DNA from: Arcuatula senhousia | Lineage: Eukaryota; Mollusca; Bivalvia; Mytilida; Mytilidae | Direction: 5' to 3' | DNA: 64,000 nucleotides | Assembly: GCA_963971305.1 (NCBI GenBank) | Contig: OZ020306.1 | Span: 37,593,512 to 37,657,511 of the forward strand | In this document: positions 56,997 through 64,000 of the stretch, piece by piece | Layout of the letters: the number at the start of each line of letters is the position of its first letter | Position numbering within the stretch: position 1 is the stretch's first letter | Position numbers and translations under genes: made by a program | Notes under the pieces: model-generated | Databases searched by the model: none | What the model saw: the letters and a program-made list of their open reading frames with translations, nothing else | Told to the model about the DNA's origin: nothing

Positions 56997-58259
56997 TAGG
57001 TCAAATGTCTATTGAAAATAACCGATTAGTACATTAGTTTGTACCATAAAATCTTGGACAAATCTTGAACAATAGTAGAAACAATTATAAATGTAGTTTT
57101 ATGTCAGTTGATTGATAATTAAATGTTCAATGTTGTTTCTCAATTTTATTTACTAGTATTTTTTAATATTTTTTATGTTATTTTAGTCTTTTATAGTATT
57201 TTGTGTTTGGTTCGCCGTGTGCCTTTGTTAATTATTTATATTAATATATACATAAGTATAATAACATATAGAAAAGATATATATTCCTATTGTCTTTGAC
57301 TTATGTGATTAGCTGTTTGTTTTATTTATGCATGTTTTGCTTTAAGTCTTTGTCTTACTATTAACATGAATACATACACTGTGTATACATGTCATGTATG
57401 TTTACTTTTGTATTTCATTATTTAATACCTTTATCTTGCCGGGATAAAGATCACGTGATTGTGATTTTTAACATAAAAAGTGTTTCATCTTTATTGATTT
57501 TATTTTTTTAAACTCAAACAGTAAAATTAGTTTCCGTAAAATAACTAGTCTTTTGCAAGTTGTGTATTCTAAAGATTATGTCTGGTAACTTCGTTTGTTG
57601 TAAGTATTGAAATATAAGTTAAGGTTTATTGGGACAGTTTGAACTTTTTAGAAGAAAATCTTAGTGTACATCATATACGACATATTATTAGGGCAAATAC
57701 AGTATAATATGACCTAGATATGGACACACCTTTTTAATTGAAGAAAGCGTAATTTTATACACATTTCCCCCGTTCAAAACGGATGATGAATAAGGACAAT
57801 TTAATATCCCATGAGATATGAGGCAACTTGAAAGGATGTAAGTGATAATATTCTAAATTATGCCCCCAAACGACAAAAAAAAGCAAAACTTAAAAATTAC
57901 CGAATTTGAAATGAATATAATATCAAAATTTAAAAAAGAATTGATTATATCTAAATCCTGTTATGGTTTATTTTTGAATTCTATCTGCAGACTTCGATGT
58001 TCACATACTGAAAAGTCTTAAGCAATTTTAAGGTAAACGTATTCATGTACCTAAAACAACTTTACGCAATGGAATTTTATGTATTTCATATTTATTTAAC
58101 GTTAAGTTCAAACAACAAAAGTTTGCCAAGATGTTGAATGATGATAGTTATTTCACTATAAAATCATGCGTGCAAACACAAATGCTCATACGTGTTACCT
58201 TGTTCAAATAACCGAGATTATATATAATAAGTTAATTTATATGTTTAGGTTGATTTATT
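56997..58259. other. Intron or intergenic sequence, nothing recognised
   Basis: AT-rich; no exon or repeat supported. Confidence 0.3.
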
Positions 58260-58540
58260 TTACATTGAGGGTCGTGGAGTACGAAAGGCGTTCTCATCCC
58301 TATATCCAAACTTTAGACATCAAGGGGAGCGAGGCAGGGACCGAGGTTGAGGAAGAAGTAATGTTAATGGTGAATAGGTGTCAGCAATTATATCAAGAGA
58401 CATCTGTCGTACAACCTGCGCATCTAGTATACGAAAGAAGCTTCCTGTAGTAAAACCAGCGCCACTTATTATGGAGCAGCATTCTATCCCAACAGCAGCT
58501 GTAAAGATACGGTTCAAGCAGCCAAAAATATGTTAAATGG
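58260..58540. other. GC-richer patch of unknown nature
   Basis: Clearly richer in G and C than its surroundings. One frame runs open to the stop at 58448 (TLDIKGSEAGTEVEEEV and so on). After AACTTTAG near 58315 the phase would fit the donor at 56217, but the tract before it is a weak acceptor. Another frame is open from 58416 to a GTGAGG donor-like site at 58540 (CSKTSATYYGAAFYPNSSCK). Neither resembles a known domain. It could be an exon, a pseudo-exon or the body of the element whose tail follows. Confidence 0.3.
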
Positions 58541-58618
58541 TGAGGATGTAGTTGCATTATTCTGTAAACAAATAAAAACAATGACAATTTTCTATACAGC
58601 TAAAATGCATGAGATTCC

Positions 58619-58751
58619 AGGGTGACTTTGTATTCCCATTTTCTCCACTTCATCATCATTTCATGTTCCCTGTTTTCCCCTTTCATGTAATATCCCGGAT
58701 ATAGCCGAAATTGTGCTGCTTGGGAGTAAAGCAAAAACGTACTAACTAACT
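58619..58751 (+). mobile_element. SINE/LINE-type 3' tail with (AACT)n end
   Basis: TTCATCATCATTTCATGTTC, then GGATATAGCC and GGGAGTAAAGCAAAAACGT followed by ACTAACTAACTAA, parallel to the tail domain of copy A (1325-1431), which ends in (CACT)n. It looks like a distant relative of the SINE-like family with a different end repeat. The left boundary is unknown. Confidence 0.5.
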
Positions 58752-60057
58752 AATAAATTGTAAATCAAAATTTTATAGATACAAGCTGGTCTTTAGAATA
58801 TGGAAATATCATATTCCATTTCAACACGCAGTCAATAAGGCGATGATAAAATATCTTCTGTCCTGTAAAAAAATTGAACATTTATTTGAGTTGAATTGCA
58901 CATCATTATTGAGCTAAAATCACCAACTTAAACATTTTTTTTTTGGTTTTAATAAAAAAAAGTTGGCCTATTTCTACTTTCGGGTGCAAGTGAATGAACA
59001 CAATATTATTCGTTTTTCTTCGTTGGGATATTTAACGCATAAAAAAATAATAATGTGAGAAACAATGATTTTCTTATCTCTAATGAATAACAGCGAAACT
59101 TTATAAACATGATAAAGGCGATAATATTTAGTTGGACAGGTTACATACTTTGCTAAAAAAAATAAGGATTTCGGCGAAAGGTGGTCATTTTGTCATCAGC
59201 AAGTCTAATACATTGCCAGGCTAATGAAGGTTGACGATAAGAGTTATTCAAATCAAACAAACCACACTTGATGAGCTTCCCCCTTCTTAAACGTCATTTT
59301 ATGTTTGCTTATTATCATTCTCAAGGCATGTATTATGTAGAAGGTAACTTTTAACAGTTTTACCAGTTTAGGCCTTGTGTATTGCAGAATTCAAGAACAA
59401 TATTTTAGAAAGTCAAGTAGACCATTTCTATTTTTATCTGGATGTGAGATACTCTCAATGTTTATCTATTTAATAGTGCAATTTCTACATTTAAAAAGGG
59501 AATTCACAAATAACATATAATTTATCAATTCCGGATTCATGAATTTGTGATAAAAAGAATGAAGTCTCATCTGTTTGAAACATTTTTCAGATTTTTTTTA
59601 GCATTGTGTTATTTTTGTCACAAAGGAAATAAGACCCTATGATAAATGTGCTCTTTTCCCGTAGCATATTTAATAAACAAATACAAATACGTCATATATC
59701 ATTTTAGATATTTGATATCGTGTTTTATTTTCAAAAAAAATACTTTTTAATGCATCTGGTTACTATGTCAATATCCAGAAACGAATTCAACTTCTATATT
59801 ATTTCAAGAAGATTCTTTTGACTTAATTACCTGTACGATATTTTCATTCAAGTTATAAATTGTAAAAAAAATAATGACATGTACACGACATATACAATCA
59901 TAATCATCTAAATACCCCATCAGAACATTTTCTATCGAGACAGAGGAAGGATTTCGGGTTCATATCTAGAAATGAAAAACATTGTACACAAATGTGTTGA
60001 ATCTTATACTAAATACTTTCTGCATTTTTTATTTCAAAATAAAAAAAATAACAACTA
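58752..60057. other. Nothing recognised
   Basis: AT-rich, no supported feature. Confidence 0.3.
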
Positions 60058-60185
60058 TTCAAGACTTATCAGAGGCGCTCTACCAAAAATATTGAAAATG
60101 CCAAGTACTATATGATTATTAAGAGCATAGAACAATAAAACAAAAAGAAAAATACCAAACATGGGAACCAAATTATTACTAAGAT
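60058..60185 (-). mobile_element. Penelope-like family B terminal-repeat fragment with broken hammerhead
   Basis: The minus strand reads TTTTTGGTAGAGCGCCTCTG then ATAAGTCTTGAA, matching 17614-17645, with CTGATGA changed to CTGATAA. The match stops before the GAA core and cleavage site, so the ribozyme is absent. The text to the right (GGGAACCAAATTATTACTAA) corresponds to 17520-17550. Confidence 0.6.
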
Positions 60186-61223
60186 GATCAACCCGTCTCT
60201 GGGGTAAAAATTATAATACTGACTGTCCAATATTAAATTAAACGACACACAAGAGCATGACATAACAGTGTGTTTTAACACTAAATTTCGTATACGTCAT
60301 GAAAAGAGGTGCTGTGTCAGATGCACCATTTGAAAGGTTTGTTTTTTCATTAGGAGTCCGGCTAGAGTTTTGTGTAGAACTGTGTAAAAACAATATTTTT
60401 TATAAGCTCTAGTACGTTTATATTTATTACGTAGATTTTAATGTTTGAAATATGCAGCTATGATTGTTTGTTTATTATAAGTTTTGAGGCAGGCGTTTTA
60501 GCTGCCTTATTAAGTCATAAGATTACTGCTGGCTTTCGCGGTTTTTTTAATCTACATGGAGTAGTCTGCCTACTGTATTCTTTATTTTCTAAATTACTTT
60601 TCATATGATTAAATATGTTAGAATTCAACGCAATTTTTATAAATCTTTCTTTTTAAACGACAAACAACGAGTTTTATTTATTTCTTCTCAATTTTCAAAA
60701 CGAACTATTTAATGATGGGCACCAGAACATACATGAATATCTATCTGTAACTTGATTGGTCGTGCCCCTCTACCTTTAAATATTATTATTTTATTGGTCT
60801 AGGTTAGGTTCCTTTCTGGTTCATTCATCAAATTCAATACAAAATATACATTTATGAGGTTACTAGTATATGCTCGAGTACATTTTTGTCGAATGGGGTT
60901 TTTGAATCAGTAACATTTGTGTACTAAACAATGCATGTGCACGCCAAAGTTTATTTAATAGTATTTAAAAATATGATAATATTTACATTGAATATCTTTT
61001 GTTCTAGTGGGGGAAGGGGGCACGAGAGTGTTCTTTAGCTTTGAAAACTTCTGCATAAAACACTTACCTCGCCCACACACATCATTTTGTGAACATCTTT
61101 AGCAATAAAATATTCAAAGAAAACTAACATGTTGTTCTAATTTAGCACTTATATATTTGGCTTGCCTATTAAAGCTTTACCGATTTGTTTTTTTTTTTAA
61201 CATTTTTCATCATAATGGCCGTA
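60186..61223. other. Nothing recognised
   Basis: AT-rich, no supported feature. Confidence 0.3.
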
Positions 61224-61225
61224 TA

Positions 61226-61714
61226 CAGATGGGTGCATACATAACCTATACAAAAGTTAACATAGTGACTTCTTTCCATGTCTGTCCGTGTCTGCTTCAG
61301 CAGACATTCAAGTTAACTTGCGTTATTCATAACCGTTCGAAACAGAATTGCGACAGCTTTTTTATGACTAGCCCAAGTGTAGCCATCACCGGTCGTAAAG
61401 TCGTGACTGCTTTTATCAGGCCAGTCATTGTAACAAGTCTGCTCTCGCCGGACTCAGTTTAATAATATGACATATTAAGTTTTATAAAAAAAAATCTGTT
61501 TTCTCGGTGATTGAATTGACTTTGTCCTGTACAAGCTTCATTCAATAAAGGAAACATGTCACGAAGATCCAGACCTGTCATGAGAACGCGACTGCTTTTC
61601 AAGTAAACTTGGAACCAGTCGCAAGTTTGCTCAAAGCTCAAAGTGAACTTGAAGTTAAGTTTATGTCTGCTTTTTAAGTTAACTTACCGTGCAGGTTATG
61701 TGTGCAACCATCTG
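61226..61714. mobile_element. TA-flanked MITE with AAGTTAACTT-type core
   Basis: The left end CAGATGGGTGCATACATAAC and the reverse complement of the right end CAGATGGTTGCACACATAAC match over about 36 bp with few mismatches, continuing to GTTAAC. TA flanks both ends (61224-61225 and 61715-61716). The interior repeats AAGTTAACTT / AAGTGAACTT phrases. The ends are related to the GGTCTG-rich MITE at 12406-13700 but the core motif differs. No transposase; a 101-codon frame in it is chance. Confidence 0.7.
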
Positions 61715-61716
61715 TA

Positions 61717-62639
61717 AGAATATTTTAATAGATTTTTTTCTGAGTCTGGGATTGTTTAAGTTACCATTAATGATTGCCTCTCTGTTTTCTCTCATTTTCA
61801 GAGGATTTGACATTCCATGACCCAATATATCATGCTGCTGTCAATTGTCGGAAGAATTTTGTTTCCATGCCGTGCTGATTCACTCCTAATATCCTGAAAA
61901 GACAAATTTTAATGGCAACTTCCGCCATGATGCTTTGGATGAACAAAGTTTTTTTTTATTTGTATTTAGTTCTTTAATTAACATAATTAGCTGAATTACA
62001 TTGTTTTTTTTTCTTAAACCAAAGTAAAGATATGTAAATCGATTAAATACCAATGTATATCACGCTTTTTGCACCAATTTAATTCAAAATCTGGCATATT
62101 ATGATATGCATCACGATAATCTGAACCAAAAAAAATAATCAAAACTCTAAGCAACGCAGTAATAGGTTTTGCGAATGGACATTTTCATTTCAAAAATTAT
62201 ACAATCCATTTATCATGTAAATGATACATCGTCTTCGGCAGATATTCTAGGTCAAGTACAATCAAGGTTAGAATGACATTTTTTGTGGAAACATGATGAA
62301 TCATAATAATTATTGCTCATCCAATTGTAAATTGGACTCTATGCTCGATGATTGATGAATACCCGCCATCCGATCTTCAATATACCTTTTTTACAAAAAA
62401 TTAGCTGACAAAGCACCCCAACTAATGCTTAGACATAAAATGAAATAATTATACGGTATCCATAGATATTACAAGGTCAGTAAAGGTTGTCGTATAAATG
62501 TATTTACCGACATTCCGATCCCAAAGATATCTTTTTAACAAAAGACATCCGATATATTAATGAAAAGGCGAAAGCTAACAAATATGCAAACTAGAAATGT
62601 TATTTAATCAACAAATGTTGTCATTTTTGACACATTTTC
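61717..62639. other. Nothing recognised
   Basis: AT-rich; no supported feature. Confidence 0.3.
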
Positions 62640-63210
62640 TTCCTGATAAAAATGTAAAGTATTAAAAAGTATGAAATATCAGAGCTTAACAAAACTTGGT
62701 AAGAAATAAGTACACCATATGCAATTGTGCATATTACGGGAATTTTTATTCCCGCAAATTTTTGTAAGAGTTGTGGCCCTTTGAAATTAGAAATTTATCG
62801 ATAATCCCGATATATCATCTTATGGAAGTAATTCCTCTTAAACTATTAAATAGAAATCAATTCAACTTAGCGTGAAAGAAGAACACACTATGATAATGTG
62901 CATATTACCAGACAGTATGGAAGAGATGGCCCTTTGGATATATAAATCTGACAAAAAATCTGATTCATTATCTTCTGGACGCAACTCCTCTGAAACTACT
63001 GAACAGTATGTAATGAAACGTGGTATGCAAGAAGAACACCCTATGACGTCATGCATATTGCCAGAATTTTTTTTATCTGCAAAATTTTATAAAAGTAATG
63101 GCCCGTTGGACTTAGAAATTTGCAATTAACAATTCTGTTGTGGATGCAATTCCTCTGACACTACTGAACAGGATTTAATGAAACTATGTATGTAAGAAGT
63201 ATAACATATA
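62640..63210. repeat. Diverged tandem repeat, about 155-170-bp unit, three copies
   Basis: 'GTGCATATTAC' recurs at 62727, 62897 and, altered, 63051. 'GCAATTCCTCTGACACTACTGAACAG' type text recurs at 62827, 62981 and 63148. GTGGCCCTTTG / ATGGCCCTTTGG / ATGGCCCGTTGG lie between. Open frames through it are chance. Confidence 0.6.
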
Positions 63211-64000
63211 GGCGAGCGGCGGATATAGAAAAAGTCGTCTAATAAAAAAGTTTAAATTACCCAAAAACCTCATGAGATTTTTTTGAACTCAAATAAAAGG
63301 TTGAATATTTTATTTTATGGATATATATGTTTGTCAAGTGTAATATGGTCAGAAGATATAAAAAAAAATGTTTTTTACATGTACCCCATGAAAATCTCTA
63401 ACGGCTTGATTTTTAAAATTATTTTTTTTAACCTTTAAAACACACACACAAAAATATTGTAAATCACATCGTGAAATATTTTGTCCAATTCTTTGTTTGC
63501 AATTGAAATTTTCAAAAACAATAATAGTTTTCTACATTTTTTATCGAATTTAGAATCACGAATAAAAGTAGCAAAATACACGTTAATTTTAACTTGTGCA
63601 ACATTAATTGTCATTAAAATCAAACAAATTGTATACTTAGATCAAGAAAATGTTGTAAGGCTATTTTTTAGTCAAAACTGCATACTTCTGACGAATGATA
63701 ACAAAGTTATACTTAATTGAATATGTAAGATTTTGAGAAAATTGACTGCAGATGACTCGGAAAACTGTCGGAGTGTCCCGTATTTACATTTTAACTATAA
63801 TCTGATTGATTAGTAATTGTAAGAATTTTCTTTTTTTGTGGTTTAATTATGAAGCATATATGCTAGTTTTGGGTTTGTGTGAACACAAGAAATTTATTAT
63901 TTTGTCTTTGAATTTATTTTTAACCTGCGATGTTTGATAAAAGCAAAGTTTTAAAAATTTGTGAAAGGTGTACTTGACTTTTGAGGTGCGTCTGTTATGT
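63211..64000. other. Nothing recognised
   Basis: AT-rich to the end of the window; the two overlapping frames near 63450-63720 are low-complexity and not supported as genes. Confidence 0.35.

Noticed and set aside
1..64000. CRISPR arrays, tRNA or rRNA genes, bacterial operons
   Set aside because: No regularly spaced short direct repeats with unique spacers, no cloverleaf I could confirm by eye and no rRNA core motifs were seen; tandem repeats here have long, contiguous units.

Overview
The window is animal nuclear DNA, most likely from a bivalve mollusc and probably a mussel (Mytilus-like). This rests on strong AT richness, intron-split genes with GT/AG signals, dense Penelope-like retroelements of a type common in bivalves (one tail carries a hammerhead ribozyme), and many short tandem-rich repeats. 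There are no bacterial operons, rRNA genes, tRNA genes that I can recognise, or CRISPR arrays. Almost every long open frame is either a transposon relic or a chance reading of a repeat.

The only host genes I can support are two paralogous, divergently oriented immunoglobulin-domain genes, both incomplete here. The minus-strand gene has a signal-peptide exon at 29879-29933 and a first Ig exon at 5477-5797, and leaves the window on the left. The plus-strand gene has a signal-peptide exon at 39941-39995, a first Ig exon at 44446-44766 and a second Ig exon at 55903-56217, and leaves on the right. All exon junctions are phase 1, paired exons have identical lengths (55 and 321 nt), and at least 130 bp upstream of each start codon is conserved. 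The pair therefore looks like an inverted duplication with about 10 kb between the start codons.

Layout. 0-5.4 kb: a DNA element with ACGA-rich arms, interrupted by a SINE-like insertion, then a minus-strand copy of a repeat with GCTCACCTG ends. 5.5-29.9 kb: first exon to first Ig exon of the minus gene, a 24 kb intron filled with a dead Tc1-like transposase, a TA-flanked MITE, two SINE-like insertions, Penelope-like relics, one apparently intact hammerhead ribozyme, a large imperfect inverted repeat and several minisatellites. 30-39.9 kb: the intergenic space, with Penelope-like relics, tandem repeats and a very recent 1.7 kb tandem duplication. 40-55.9 kb: introns of the plus gene, holding a 147-bp tandem repeat with three perfect estrogen-response-element palindromes, another GCTCACCTG element with an internal 150-bp array, a decayed RTE-like LINE and further Penelope-like pieces. 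56.2-64 kb: mostly AT-rich sequence with a Penelope-like relic, a small MITE and a tandem repeat.

The proteins of the Ig pair are predicted to be secreted or displayed at the cell surface; whether they have membrane anchors cannot be decided, because the 3' exons lie outside the window.
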